64,000 bases of DNA from Streptomyces sp. 3214.6 (GTDB lineage: Bacteria; Actinomycetota; Actinomycetes; Streptomycetales; Streptomycetaceae): NCBI RefSeq assembly GCF_900129855.1, contig NZ_LT670819.1, positions 3,658,001 to 3,722,000 on the forward strand, read 5' to 3'. Each line of letters begins with the position of its first letter. Positions within the stretch are counted from its first letter, which is position 1. Positions 36,332 through 44,859 of this stretch are shown piece after piece. The notes beneath the pieces are model-generated. The model was not told where the DNA came from, did not search any database, and saw nothing but the letters and a program-made list of their open reading frames with translations. Made by a program: the position numbers and the translations under genes.

Positions 36332-37090
36332 ATGATCAGGAAAGTGTCCTCGCCTGTGCATATCGAGGCGACTCTCGATCCTCGGTTGTCCAGATGGCTT
36401 TGGCTGGTGAAGTGGCTCCTCGCGATTCCGCACTACATCGTGCTGTTCTTCCTGTGGATCGCGTTCGTCGTCGTGACCGTCTTCGCGTTCTTCGCCATCC
36501 TTTTCACGGGCCGATATCCCCGCCCCCTCTTCGAATTCAATGTGGGCGTCATGCGCTGGAACTGGCGGGTCAGTTTCTACGCGCACACCGCGCTCGGCAC
36601 CGACCGGTACCCGCCGTTCACCCTCGCGAAGGCGCCCGACTACCCGGCGCGGTTCGACGTCGACTATCCCGAGCGCCTGTCCCGTGGGTTGGTCCTGGTG
36701 AAGTGGTGGCTGCTGGCGATCCCGCAGTACATCGTCGTCGGGATGTTCGTCGGCGACTGGGCGTGGGGCTGGGGAGGCGAGGACGGCTGGCACGGCGGTG
36801 GCCTGATTCCCTTTCTCTCCCTGGTCGCCGTGGTCATCCTGGCGGTGACGGCCCGTTACCCGGTTCAGCTGTTCGACCTGCTGCTCGGCCTGGCCCGTTG
36901 GGTCGCGCGGGTGGCTGCCTATGCCGCGCTGATGACCGATGACTACCCGCCGTTCCGTCTCGAGATGGGCGGACAGGCCTCCCCTCCGGCGGAGACCTCG
37001 GTGAGCGATTCCGGCCCCGGTCCCGGCCCTCGCCCAGGCCCCGGTCCCGACCCCAGCGCCCGCCCAGGCCCCGGCCCCGGAGGGCCGTAG
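36332..37090 (+). CDS. DUF4389 membrane protein
   Basis: 252 residues with a duplicated design typical of DUF4389. Each half has [19 protein letters not shown] or [15 protein letters not shown] followed by membrane helices and the motif [21 protein letters not shown] or [21 protein letters not shown], then DRYPPFTL or DDYPPFRL. About four membrane helices are expected. The tail is a low-complexity Pro/Gly/Arg repeat ([18 protein letters not shown]). The function of the family is unknown. The start is 40 bp after the small TTA-codon protein, but no coupling is seen. Confidence 0.85.
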   Translation: MIRKVSSPVHIEATLDPRLSRWLWLVKWLLAIPHYIVLFFLWIAFVVVTVFAFFAILFTGRYPRPLFEFNVGVMRWNWRVSFYAHTALGTDRYPPFTLAKAPDYPARFDVDYPERLSRGLVLVKWWLLAIPQYIVVGMFVGDWAWGWGGEDGWHGGGLIPFLSLVAVVILAVTARYPVQLFDLLLGLARWVARVAAYAALMTDDYPPFRLEMGGQASPPAETSVSDSGPGPGPRPGPGPDPSARPGPGPGGP

Positions 37091-37159
37091 CGGCCGGGTG
37101 GCTCACGTAAGCCGGCTCGGGTGGAATTCGGTTGCCTGCGGCGGGTCCGTGGGGGCTAG

Positions 37160-38281
37160 ATGGCGGGCATGACTGACATCCAGGGCTCGTACGACGATCT
37201 GTTCACCGCGGTGCCCACGGCGCTGGCCGCCCTGCTGGACGGCGGGGACACGGGCGGCTCGGTGGCCGTCTTCGTGGACGGTGAGCCGGTGGTGGACGTC
37301 TGGGGCGGGTTCGCCGACGCGGAGCGCACGGTGCCGTGGCGGCGGGACACGATCGTCAACGTCTATTCCGTCACCAAGACGATGACGGCCCTGTGCGCGC
37401 TGGTGCTGGCCGACCGCGGCGAGCTCGATCTCGACGCGCCGGTCGCCCGGTACTGGCCGGAGTTCGCCGCGGCGGGCAAGGAAGGCGTGCTGGTACGGCA
37501 CCTGCTCGCGCACACCGCGGGCCTGCCCGACTGGGAGGGGCCGGTGGAGGAGATCTACGACTGGCCGGCCGCCACGGCGCGCCTGGCCGCCCAGGCGCCG
37601 CAGTGGGAGCCGGGCAGCGCGGCCGGGTACCACTCGCTCACCCAGGGGTTCCTGGTGGGCGAGGTCGTACGCCGGATCACGGGCCTCAGTCCGGGCGAGT
37701 TCTTCGCCGCCGAGATCGCCGGACCGCTGGACGCGGACTTCCATATGGGACTGCCGGCCGAGCACGACCACCGGGTGGCGCCGATGGTCCCGCCCCCGTC
37801 CCGGGACGAGGACTACGCCGCGAGCGCGCCCGGCGGCAACACGGCCCCGACCGCCGCGACCGCGATCCGCGTCCGTGACGGCAACAGTGTGGCCTGGCGC
37901 CGGGCGCAGATCCCCGCCGCGAGCGGCTTCGGCAACGCGCGCTCGGTGGCCCTCGTCCAGTCGGCGATGGCCTGCGGGGGTGCGGTGCGCGGGGTGCGGC
38001 TGCTGTCGCGGGCGGGCCGTGACCGTGCGTGGGAGGAACAGTTCAGCGGCCAGGACCGCGTCCTGGGCATGCCGGTCAGCTGGGGACTGGGCTACGGGCG
38101 GTTCGGCGACACCTACGGGTGGGGCGGCTGGGGCGGCTCGCTCGTCATGATCGACCCCGAGGCGCGGATGACGGTGGCGTATGTGACGAACCAGATGTGC
38201 GAGCCCGCGGACGACACGCGGGGCATGGAGATCGTGATGTCCGTCTACGACGGCCTCAAGGGGCTTCGGGCGGGTGGCTGA
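37160..38281 (+). CDS. Beta-lactamase-family serine hydrolase (class C / EstB type)
   Basis: 373 residues, cytosolic since no signal peptide is present. The class C beta-lactamase fold is shown by the nucleophile motif SVTK (in VNVYSVTKTMTALCALVLADRGELDLDAPVARYWPEF), the YHS motif (AGYHSLTQGFLVGEVVRRITG) acting as the Tyr general base, and GWGGWGGSL near the C-terminus in place of KTG. Such proteins are mostly esterases or D-peptidases rather than antibiotic-degrading enzymes. ATG at 37169 is an alternative start. The S51-like gene follows after 15 bp, so the two may share a transcript. Confidence 0.87.
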   Translation: MAGMTDIQGSYDDLFTAVPTALAALLDGGDTGGSVAVFVDGEPVVDVWGGFADAERTVPWRRDTIVNVYSVTKTMTALCALVLADRGELDLDAPVARYWPEFAAAGKEGVLVRHLLAHTAGLPDWEGPVEEIYDWPAATARLAAQAPQWEPGSAAGYHSLTQGFLVGEVVRRITGLSPGEFFAAEIAGPLDADFHMGLPAEHDHRVAPMVPPPSRDEDYAASAPGGNTAPTAATAIRVRDGNSVAWRRAQIPAASGFGNARSVALVQSAMACGGAVRGVRLLSRAGRDRAWEEQFSGQDRVLGMPVSWGLGYGRFGDTYGWGGWGGSLVMIDPEARMTVAYVTNQMCEPADDTRGMEIVMSVYDGLKGLRAGG

Positions 38282-38296
38282 GGAGAGGCGGAGTCC

Positions 38297-39133
38297 GTGA
38301 GCAGCGGTGATGAGAGCGGTCGGGTGTTCCTGATCGGCGGCGGGTGGGACGGGACGGTCGCCGACGTCGTCTACGGGCCGTTCCTGCGTGCCGCGGCGTC
38401 CGGCTCGGCGTCCGGCTCGGCGATGGGCTCGGGGGCCGGCCCGGGGGCCGGCCCGGGGGCCGGGGGCGGCTCCGGTCCGCGCGTCCTCTGTGTGCTCGTC
38501 GACGAGGGCGACGGCGCCGAGCAGTTCGCGCGGTACGACGTCACGTTGCGGAAGGCCGGGCCGTGCACGCCCGTGCCGTCGCTGGTGCCGGTCGGGCAGC
38601 GGTTCGACGTCGGCGCGCTCCCCGGGGACGTGGACGGGGTGCTCGTCTGCGGTGGGCTGACGCCCGCGTATCAGGAGGCGTTCGCCGGACAGCTCCGTTC
38701 TTTGCCCGCCCTGCTCGCCGAGCGCGGTGTTCCCTACGCCGGCTTCTCCGCGGGGGCCGCGGTCGCGGCGCGGGACGCGGTGGTCGGGGGGTGGCTGATG
38801 GACGGGGTCGCCGTGTGTCCGCCGGACGCCGGCGAGGATCTCGAGGAGGTCGAGGTGCGGCCCGGGCTCGGGCTCGTGCCGTTCGGGGTGGACGTGCACG
38901 CCGCACAGTGGGGGACGGTGGGGCGGCTGGCCGCCCTGGTGGCCGCCGGGCGGCCGGCGCACGGGGTGGCCATCGACGAGAACACCCTGGTGGAGGTCGG
39001 CGTCGGGGGCGCAGGCGGATCCGGCCGGGCGCGGGTGACGGGACTCGGGCGGGCCCACTCCGTGCGGCCCGCTCCCGGGGGCGGGGTCGTCGTGCGGTCC
39101 TACGGCGACGGCGAGACGTTCCCCATCGCCTGA
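38297..39133 (+). CDS. Peptidase S51 / class I glutamine amidotransferase-like protein
   Basis: 278 residues from a GTG. The fold resembles the S51 dipeptidase/cyanophycinase group: RVFLIGGGWDGT at the start, VDGVLVCGGLTPAYQEAF, and the nucleophile elbow YAGFSAGAAVAA with the predicted catalytic Ser. It lacks an obvious partner enzyme for amide transfer. Residues ~35-60 are an unusual insertion of repeated Ser/Ala/Gly/Pro (SGSASGSAMGSGAGPGAGPG), encoded by a short DNA repeat. It probably hydrolyses a small peptide or has an unknown role; the substrate is not predictable. Confidence 0.72.
   Translation: MSSGDESGRVFLIGGGWDGTVADVVYGPFLRAAASGSASGSAMGSGAGPGAGPGAGGGSGPRVLCVLVDEGDGAEQFARYDVTLRKAGPCTPVPSLVPVGQRFDVGALPGDVDGVLVCGGLTPAYQEAFAGQLRSLPALLAERGVPYAGFSAGAAVAARDAVVGGWLMDGVAVCPPDAGEDLEEVEVRPGLGLVPFGVDVHAAQWGTVGRLAALVAAGRPAHGVAIDENTLVEVGVGGAGGSGRARVTGLGRAHSVRPAPGGGVVVRSYGDGETFPIA
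38398..38476 (+). repeat. In-frame low-complexity repeat within the S51-like gene
   Basis: GGCTCGGCGTCC-type and then GGGGCCGGCCCG units (twice exactly, then varied) code for Gly-Ser-Ala and Gly-Ala-Gly-Pro repeats. The periodic 12-bp units suggest replication slippage, so length may differ between strains without a frame change. Confidence 0.6.
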
Positions 39134-39195
39134 GCCTGCCCACCCAGCTGCCCCGGGCGGGAACCCGGAGGTGCCCGGCGCCCCTCCTGAAGGGC

Positions 39196-39627
39196 ATGAG
39201 TACCGACACGCTCACGGACCTGAAGACCGGCGCGACCGGCGGCGCCGACACCGGCAGCGCGGCCAAGGACGACCCCGAGGGCTGGGGCATCGCGTCCTGG
39301 TCCGTCGTACTGCTCGCGCTCGGGGTGTTGGCGGCGTACGCGTTCAACGTGTTCGAGGACCGGCACTCCGGCGCGGAGTCGGCGGCGTGCCACGACCTGG
39401 CGAACACCTGGCCGATGTACGCGGCGGCGTACGCCGGGCTCCTCACCACCCTCGCCGCCGTGACGCTCGCCGGCCGGCGGCTCCTGCGGCCGCTGCGCCC
39501 GCGCGGCCCGGTGCAGATGGCCGGGTTCGTGCTGCCGGCCGGGCTGCTGCTGCTCGGCCTCCAGGCGCTGATCGTGTGGTCGCTGTACCAGCCGTCTTCG
39601 GGCGGCACGGCCGGCTGCGCGGGATGA
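39196..39627 (+). CDS. Three-helix membrane protein of unknown function
   Basis: 143 residues from the ATG at 39196. A polar N-terminus (MSTDTLTDLKTGATGG) precedes three membrane segments: SWSVVLLALGVLAAYAFNVF, MYAAAYAGLLTTLAAVTLAG, and MAGFVLPAGLLLLGLQALIVWSLY. The cysteines in the outer loop (AACHDLANTW) and at the C-terminus (TAGCAG) may pair. I do not recognise a family. It converges on the alcohol dehydrogenase gene with 57 bp between. Confidence 0.7.
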   Translation: MSTDTLTDLKTGATGGADTGSAAKDDPEGWGIASWSVVLLALGVLAAYAFNVFEDRHSGAESAACHDLANTWPMYAAAYAGLLTTLAAVTLAGRRLLRPLRPRGPVQMAGFVLPAGLLLLGLQALIVWSLYQPSSGGTAGCAG

Positions 39628-39684
39628 GGCGGGGTCCCCGGCGTTCCTGCCAGGGGCCCCGCTCACCGTACGATCCTCAGATCC

Positions 39685-40725
39685 TCAGATCGTCGACACG
39701 TCGATCACGAAGCGGTAGCGGACGTCGCTGCTGAGCACCCGCTCGTACGCCTCGTTGATCTCCGACGCGCTGATCAGCTCGATCTCGGCGCCGAAGCCGT
39801 GCTCGGCGCAGAAGTCGAGCATCTCCTGGGTCTCCTGGATGCCGCCGATGCCGGAGCCCGCGAGGGTCTTGCGGCCGCTGATCACCGAGAACAGGTTGAG
39901 GTCGACGGGCTCCTCGGGCGCGCCGACGTTCACGAAGGCGCCGTCGGTGCGGAGCAGCCTCAGGTAGGCGTCCAGGTTCAGCGGGGCCGAGACCGTGGAG
40001 AGGATCAGGTCGAACGTGCCGGCCAGCTCCTTGAAGGTGTTCTCGTCGCTGGTGGCGTAGTAGTGGTCGGCGCCCAGCTTCAGCCCGTCCTCCTGCTTGC
40101 GCAGCGACTGGGACAGCACGGTCACCTCGGCGCCGAGCGCGTGCGCGATCTTGACGCCCATGTGACCGAGGCCGCCCATGCCGAGGATCGCGACCTTCTT
40201 GCCGGGGCCGGCGTTCCAGTGCTTGAGCGGGGAGTACGTGGTGATGCCGGCGCAGAGCAGCGGCGCGGCGACGTCGAGGGAGAGACCGTCGGGGATGCGG
40301 ACGACGTAGTTCTCGTCCACGACGATCTTCTGCGAGTAGCCGCCGTAGGTGGGCTCGCCGTCCTTGCCGACGGCGTTGTACGTGCCGACGCTGCCGCCGG
40401 TGCAGTACTGCTCCAGACCGGCCTTGCAGTTGTCGCACTCACGGCAGGAGTCGACGAGACAGCCGACGCCGACGCGGTCGCCGACGGCGTGCCTGGTGAC
40501 GCCGGGGCCGACCTCGGAGACGACGCCCGCGATCTCGTGGCCCGGGACCATCGGGAAGATGGCCTCGCCCCAGCCCTCGTTGGCCTGGTGGATGTCGGAG
40601 TGGCAGATGCCCGCGAACTCGATGTCGATCAGGACGTCGAACTCGCCGACCGGACGGCGCTCGATCGTCGTGCGCTCCAGCGGGGCCTTGGCGGCGGGTG
40701 CGGCGTACGCGGCAACGGTGGTCAT
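39685..40725 (-). CDS. Zinc-dependent alcohol dehydrogenase, NAD(P)H, AdhC/cinnamyl type
   Basis: 346 residues, medium-chain dehydrogenase. Catalytic zinc ligands are in GICHSDIHQ (Cys) and PGHEIAGVV (His, Glu). The structural zinc has four cysteines in [20 protein letters not shown]. The Rossmann nucleotide loop is [11 protein letters not shown]. It resembles YahK/AdhC-type NADPH aldehyde reductases that act on a wide range of aldehydes. A hairpin (40758-40781) sits in its leader. It is divergent from an XRE regulator that may control it. Confidence 0.9.
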   Translation of the reverse strand: MTTVAAYAAPAAKAPLERTTIERRPVGEFDVLIDIEFAGICHSDIHQANEGWGEAIFPMVPGHEIAGVVSEVGPGVTRHAVGDRVGVGCLVDSCRECDNCKAGLEQYCTGGSVGTYNAVGKDGEPTYGGYSQKIVVDENYVVRIPDGLSLDVAAPLLCAGITTYSPLKHWNAGPGKKVAILGMGGLGHMGVKIAHALGAEVTVLSQSLRKQEDGLKLGADHYYATSDENTFKELAGTFDLILSTVSAPLNLDAYLRLLRTDGAFVNVGAPEEPVDLNLFSVISGRKTLAGSGIGGIQETQEMLDFCAEHGFGAEIELISASEINEAYERVLSSDVRYRFVIDVSTI

Positions 40726-40757
40726 GCCGGGGGTCTCCTAGCGGGGGGTTGCGTAGT

Positions 40758-40834
40758 CCCCGGCCTGCCTTCGGGCCGGGGCTTGCCTCCAGACTGCCCG
40801 ACGGCGCGGAAATCACCCAGGCCACACCTGTGTG
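40758..40834. promoter_or_regulatory. Divergent control region of the dehydrogenase and XRE genes
   Basis: The 176-bp gap contains a perfect 8-bp hairpin (CCCCGGCC at 40758-40765 with 40774-40781) in the dehydrogenase leader. It also holds an inverted repeat CACAC-CT-GTGTG (40823-40834) midway, a plausible operator for the XRE protein. No clear -10/-35 boxes were assigned. Confidence 0.4.
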
Positions 40835-40901
40835 TACGTCTGCTGTGCCTACCACTGGCGGGGTCAGGCTCCTGTGCGTACGACCGGGAATACTGGACGG
40901 C

Positions 40902-41807
40902 ATGGACGAACACCCCGAACCCGCCGGCGTCCCCCTTGACCGGCGGGCCGAACTCAGCGAGTTCCTGCGCACCCGGCGGGCCCGGCTGAAGCCCGACGAC
41001 GTGGGGCTGCCGGACTTCGGACGGCACCGCAGGGTGCCGGGGCTGCGGCGCGAGGAGCTGGCGCAGCTGGCCGGGGTGTCCGTGGCGTACTACACGCGCC
41101 TGGAGCAGGGCAACGGGCGCAACGTGTCGGCGGAGGTGCTGGACTCGATCGCCCGGGCGCTGCGGCTGACGGACGCCGAGCATGCCCACCTCACCCACCT
41201 GGCGAAGCCGAAGCACAAGAAGAAGCAGACGGCACGGCCGCAGCAGGCGCGGGTGTCGCTGCGGCAGCTGCTGACCACGATGGACTCGGTGCCGGCGTAC
41301 ATCGTCGGGCGGCGCTCGGAGATCCTGGCGTGGAACCGGATGGCGGCGGCGGTCTTCGGCGACTGGGCGGAGCTGCCGGCGGCGGAGCGCAACTGGGCCC
41401 GGCTGGTCTTCCTCCACCCCGCCTACCGCGATCTGTTCGTGGACTGGGAGCAGAAGGCGATCGACATCGTCTGCGCCCTGCGGATGGACGCGGGCTGCTA
41501 TCCGGACGATCCTCGGCTGTCGGCGCTGGTGGGCGAGCTGTCGGTGAAGAGCGAGGACTTCCGGCGGCTGTGGGCCACGCACGACGTCAAGGAGAAGAGC
41601 CACGGCGTGAAGCGGATGAGGCATCCGCTGGTCGGCGAACTCTCCCTGAACTTCGAGGGGTTCAGGCTTCTCGACGACGGCGAGCAGACGATGGTGACGT
41701 ACCACGCGGAGCCGGATTCGGCCTCGGCGGAGGGGCTGCGGCTGCTGGCCAGCTGGGGCGCTGACGCGACGCGGGCGGGGGCGGAGTCTCAGACACCGTC
41801 CGCTTGA
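40902..41807 (+). CDS. XRE-family regulator with MmyB-like ligand domain
   Basis: 301 residues from the ATG at 40902 (MDEHPEPAGVPLDRR). The N-terminal helix-turn-helix is GLRREELAQLAGVSVAYYTRLEQGNGRNVSAEVLDSIARALRLTDAEHAHL (residues ~40-95). A charged linker KPKHKKKQ follows. The C-terminal domain is the MmyB-like PAS type (MDSVPAYIVGRRSEILAWNRMAAAVFGDW, then NWARLVFLHPAYRDLFVDWEQKA), which binds fatty-acid-like ligands in a few studied members. It is divergent from a dehydrogenase, a frequent pairing in Streptomyces where the regulator controls the oxidoreductase. Confidence 0.9.
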   Translation: MDEHPEPAGVPLDRRAELSEFLRTRRARLKPDDVGLPDFGRHRRVPGLRREELAQLAGVSVAYYTRLEQGNGRNVSAEVLDSIARALRLTDAEHAHLTHLAKPKHKKKQTARPQQARVSLRQLLTTMDSVPAYIVGRRSEILAWNRMAAAVFGDWAELPAAERNWARLVFLHPAYRDLFVDWEQKAIDIVCALRMDAGCYPDDPRLSALVGELSVKSEDFRRLWATHDVKEKSHGVKRMRHPLVGELSLNFEGFRLLDDGEQTMVTYHAEPDSASAEGLRLLASWGADATRAGAESQTPSA

Positions 41808-41838
41808 GAGTGCGCTTGAGAGTGCACTTGAGAGCGCG
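41803..41838. repeat. Three 12-bp tandem repeats across the XRE stop codon
   Basis: CTTGAGAGTGCG, CTTGAGAGTGCA and CTTGAGAGCGCG follow one another. The first unit contains the TGA stop of the XRE gene, so extra copies would not alter the protein. Slippage-prone and possibly strain-variable. Confidence 0.6.
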
Positions 41839-41854
41839 CCTGTGCTGGTGCGGG

Positions 41855-41890
41855 CGTTGCTGGGGGCTGCCCGCCCCCAGACCCCCGCTT
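41855..41890. repeat. Streptomyces intergenic repeat with hairpin, GGGGGCTGCC type
   Basis: CTGGGGGC-N5-GCCCCCAG (41860-41880) is a perfect 8-bp stem followed by ACCCCCGCTTC. I recall very similar sequences (GGGGGCTGCCGCCCCCAGACCCC) dispersed between genes in Streptomyces. Here it separates two convergent genes and probably also terminates them. Confidence 0.55.
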
Positions 41891-42681
41891 CAGCCCTGGT
41901 AGGGCGGGGCCGCCCCCCACCCCCACTTCGGCACCGGCTGCTCCGCCGGCGGCTTGGCGTCCGGGCCGGAGAAGTACACGGCCAGCCGCGTGCCCCACTC
42001 CACGTAGGCGAGGAACGCCGAGCGGAACTCGGCGTCGGTCGGCAGCCCGGCCTCGTCGGCGGCGTCCTGGATGAGGTTCACCCAGCGGCGACGCTGGGGC
42101 TCGCTGATGTCGCGGCCGATGTGCTTGGCCACCATGTGGCTGTGGCCGCCCTGAGTCGCCGAGTAGGTCTGCGGCCCGCCGAACACCTCCGCGAGCCACA
42201 GGGCGACATGCTCGGCGTGCTCGGGGGCGAGGCCCGCGAAGACCGGCGCGAGGAGGTCGTCGGCGAGCACCTTCGTGTAGAAGGCCTCGGTCAGCCGGGC
42301 GAAGGCCTCCGCCCCGCCCGCCCACTCGTAGAGCGTGGGCACGGCAGAGCCGGCGCCGCGCACCGACGTGGCCTTGTAGTGGCGCATCTCGTCGATGTCC
42401 TTGATGAACGGCCGGATCTCCGCGAGAAAGGCCGGGAACAGGTCCGAGGTGCGGAATCCCTGGAGATGGTCCTCGGTCGACGTCCAGGTGATCCGCAGGA
42501 TGAAGTGCTCGAAGTCCTCCTCGCAGCGGGCGAGTTCGTAGTCGACGCAGTGCGGGGATTCCGCGAGCTGCCGCGCGGCGCGGCTGTAGGCGGCGAGGAA
42601 TTCCGCCGACCGGTCCTCGGGGATGCGGTACCGGATGTACTCGACTGTGGTGGGTGCGCTGGCTGTCTCGGCTGCCGTCAT
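41890..42681 (-). CDS. Antibiotic-biosynthesis-monooxygenase domain fused to truncated haemoglobin (group II)
   Basis: 263 residues from the ATG at 42681. Residues ~10-105 are an ABM-type dimeric barrel (VEYIRYRIPEDRSAEFLAAYSRAARQLAESPHCVDYELARC). Residues ~120-250 are a group II (trHbO) truncated globin: LTEAFYTKVLADDLLAPVFAGL with the distal Tyr, FGGPQTYSATQGGHSHMVAKHIG with the proximal His, and RRRWVNLIQDAADEAGLP with the conserved Trp. Chimeras of this kind are known in Actinobacteria. They may couple oxygen or peroxide chemistry at haem to oxidation of a small molecule. The gene stands alone. Confidence 0.85.
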   Translation of the reverse strand: MTAAETASAPTTVEYIRYRIPEDRSAEFLAAYSRAARQLAESPHCVDYELARCEEDFEHFILRITWTSTEDHLQGFRTSDLFPAFLAEIRPFIKDIDEMRHYKATSVRGAGSAVPTLYEWAGGAEAFARLTEAFYTKVLADDLLAPVFAGLAPEHAEHVALWLAEVFGGPQTYSATQGGHSHMVAKHIGRDISEPQRRRWVNLIQDAADEAGLPTDAEFRSAFLAYVEWGTRLAVYFSGPDAKPPAEQPVPKWGWGAAPPYQG

Positions 42682-42914
42682 GGGGCCACGCAAACACGAA
42701 GGGGGCGGCGGAGGCTGCTGTTCCGCGGCGTGTTCGCTCAGCGCACAGGAGACTCCCCCGGGCGCAGGGCCGACGCTGGGGCGCGCGGGCGAGGCGCGTC
42801 CGTTTCCCGCCCGCTCCAACTGGGCTCCCATGAGCCCCTGTTGACAAGGATCCCGCGCTCGATGGCTCGGAAATTCTTCGCTGTAGCGGGGTACGCCGGG
42901 CCCTCCGCGCCCCA

Positions 42915-42955
42915 CTCCTCGGTCAGCCGGGGAACTCCCCGGCCGAACCGAGGAG
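42915..42955 (+). promoter_or_regulatory. Hairpin over the ribosome binding site of the membrane-sigma gene
   Basis: Outer stem CTCCTCGGT (42915-42923) pairs with 42947-42955, and inner stem GCCGGGG (42926-42932) pairs with 42937-42943 around an AACT loop. The right arm ends in ACCGAGGAG, part of the purine-rich Shine-Dalgarno region before the ATG at 42968. It could limit translation or terminate upstream transcription. A possible ECF-like -35 (GGAAAT, 42869) lies upstream. Confidence 0.5.
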
Positions 42956-42967
42956 GAGCGAGGGTTC

Positions 42968-44743
42968 ATGTTGTTCCGCATCGACCAGCGTCACCGTGAC
43001 GAGGACAGGGCGCTGGTCCAGCGCTTCAAGGCACATCCAGCACCGTCACCGGAGCGCGACCGGGCGTTCGGTGAGCTTCTCACCCGCCACCGACGGCTGG
43101 TGCTCTCGTACTGTCGGCGCTGGGTCGACGATCCGGGCCTCGCCGAGGACGTCGCCCAGCAGGTGTTCCTGGCCCTGTGGAAGGGGCTGGACCGCATGGA
43201 GAACCCGGACGGGCTGCACAGCTGGCTGCGCACGGTCACCCACCACCAGTGCACCGCGCAGTTCGCCGGTCCTGCGCAGGACCGCAGGCCCCACCGCAGG
43301 CTTCGTCCCCCGGAGGTCCTCGCGTCACACGACCAGGCCCTGTTCGAGAACGCGGCGACGGTCGGCGAAGAGGAGGACAGCGTCCTGCTCGCCCTCCAGG
43401 TCGATCAGCTGGGCGCCGTCCTGGACCGGTTCGCGGGCGCCCTGCCTCCCCGGCTCCAGCCGGTCTACCGGCTGCATGTGCGCGAGGGCTGGGACGGAGA
43501 GGAGCTGAAGCGGCGGCTCGGGGTTCCGGACGCCACGATGCGCCGGTTCAAGTCCGACCTGCTGACGGAGGAGTTGGCGCGGCTCCTCGTCACCAACCTC
43601 GTCGCGGCTGAGGCTTTGGACCGCGGCAGGGAGGCATCCTGCGGCCGGCTGCTCGACCTGCTGGGCGAGCGGAGGTCCGATGAACCGCTGACGCGCTCCC
43701 TTGTCCTGAAGGTCGACAAGCACCTGCGGCAGTGCACCGCCTGCGAAGTCCGCGAGCAGCACTTCCGGCAGGAATGGCGTCGGGCGCTGCCCCTGCTCGT
43801 CAGCTCCGGCCTGCACGAGCCCGAGTCCGACCACATCGAGCTCACGGCTGCCGCGCACGACCTCGCCCGGTGCGGGCACCAGCCGCCTGCGGGGACGGTA
43901 CGGCGTACGGGGCGCCGGCTCGCCGTCGCGCTGGTCGTCCTGCTGGGCACCCTCGCGGGCGGCGTGGCCTGGCAGGTGGACGGCGGGCGGTCCGCGGACA
44001 CGGTCCTGGCCGGTCCCGACGCTCCCGGGTCGTCCGGCGGCCGATCGTCGTCGGGAAGCGCCCCGGACACCGGCTCGTCATCGCCCCACTCACCTGACTC
44101 CGGCGACGGCGACGGCGACAGCGACAGCGACGGCGACCGGGGCGCGGGGTCGAGCGCCGGGAAGAAGACGACTCCGAACGGGAGCAACCCCAGCAACCAC
44201 GGGAAGGGTGGGAAGGACAAGAAGGACGGGAAGGGCAGGGCCGACGGGAACGACGGGGACGACGGGGACGACGGGGACGACGGCGGCTCGGGCGACCGCA
44301 TCGGCACCGATCCCAGCGCCAATCCCGGCGACGGGCCCAGCCCCTCCGCCCCCGGCCAAACCGACCCCTCCCCAGGCCCCGACCCCGCACCCGACCCGCC
44401 GCCGGCCGAACTCCCGCCTCCGCACGCCCCAACGCCTCCTTCGTCGGCCCCCGCACCGCCGACGCCGCACAAGCTGGTCGTCCACCTCAACGCCCCTTCG
44501 GCCGGTGGTGTGAGCGTCGCGGTCAACGGCGCCGGGCTCGGTACGTGCTCCAAGGCCTACGAGGCGCCGGCGAAGGACTGCGCCTACACCGTCCACGTCG
44601 GTGACACCGTGCACCTCGCGCCGCTCAACAGCCTCGTCACCTGGGGCGCTCCCTGCGCCGGCGGAGCCCCGGAGGCCCTGTGCGAGTTCCTCGTCGCAGG
44701 GGATGTCACCACGAGCCTGACCACGAGTTACAACCCGGGCTGA
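42968..44743 (+). CDS. Membrane-tethered ECF sigma factor with built-in zinc-finger anti-sigma and outer domain
   Basis: 591 residues. Region 2 of an ECF sigma factor lies at ~30-95 (LLTRHRRLVLSYCRRWVDDPGLAEDVAQQVFLALWKGL) and region 4 at ~140-205 (LPPRLQPVYRLHVREGWDGEELKRRLGVPDATMRRFKSDLL). Residues ~225-265 hold a zinc-binding anti-sigma motif, HxxxCxxC (His252, Cys256, Cys259). One membrane helix covers ~318-335 (LAVALVVLLGTLAGGVAW). A long outer stretch rich in Ser, Gly, Asp and Pro, with GDD repeats, leads to a C-terminal domain (~500-591) with four cysteines. Sigma, anti-sigma and sensor are thus in one chain, as in a few actinobacterial ECF groups. Release by proteolysis or conformational change is inferred. 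Confidence 0.82.
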   Translation: MLFRIDQRHRDEDRALVQRFKAHPAPSPERDRAFGELLTRHRRLVLSYCRRWVDDPGLAEDVAQQVFLALWKGLDRMENPDGLHSWLRTVTHHQCTAQFAGPAQDRRPHRRLRPPEVLASHDQALFENAATVGEEEDSVLLALQVDQLGAVLDRFAGALPPRLQPVYRLHVREGWDGEELKRRLGVPDATMRRFKSDLLTEELARLLVTNLVAAEALDRGREASCGRLLDLLGERRSDEPLTRSLVLKVDKHLRQCTACEVREQHFRQEWRRALPLLVSSGLHEPESDHIELTAAAHDLARCGHQPPAGTVRRTGRRLAVALVVLLGTLAGGVAWQVDGGRSADTVLAGPDAPGSSGGRSSSGSAPDTGSSSPHSPDSGDGDGDSDSDGDRGAGSSAGKKTTPNGSNPSNHGKGGKDKKDGKGRADGNDGDDGDDGDDGGSGDRIGTDPSANPGDGPSPSAPGQTDPSPGPDPAPDPPPAELPPPHAPTPPSSAPAPPTPHKLVVHLNAPSAGGVSVAVNGAGLGTCSKAYEAPAKDCAYTVHVGDTVHLAPLNSLVTWGAPCAGGAPEALCEFLVAGDVTTSLTTSYNPG

Positions 44744-44804
44744 GAAAAATCCTCGAAGACGTACGAAACGAGGGGACAAGTCCGCGGACGCGCCCCACCA
44801 CTGC

Positions 44805-44830
44805 GGTGCGCGGGACTCCTCCCGCGCACC
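44805..44830 (+). terminator. Hairpin between the membrane-sigma gene and the secreted peptidase-like gene
   Basis: Perfect 10-bp stem GGTGCGCGGG (44805-44814) with 44821-44830 and an ACTCCT loop. It may end or attenuate read-through into the downstream gene, whose ATG is 30 bp later. Confidence 0.5.
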
Positions 44831-44859
44831 GGATCCGCATCCAGCCAAGGAGAGCAGTG

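Noticed and set aside
37103..39058. 651-aa minus-strand open frame
   Set aside because: Antisense to the hydrolase and S51-like genes, both with clear motifs.
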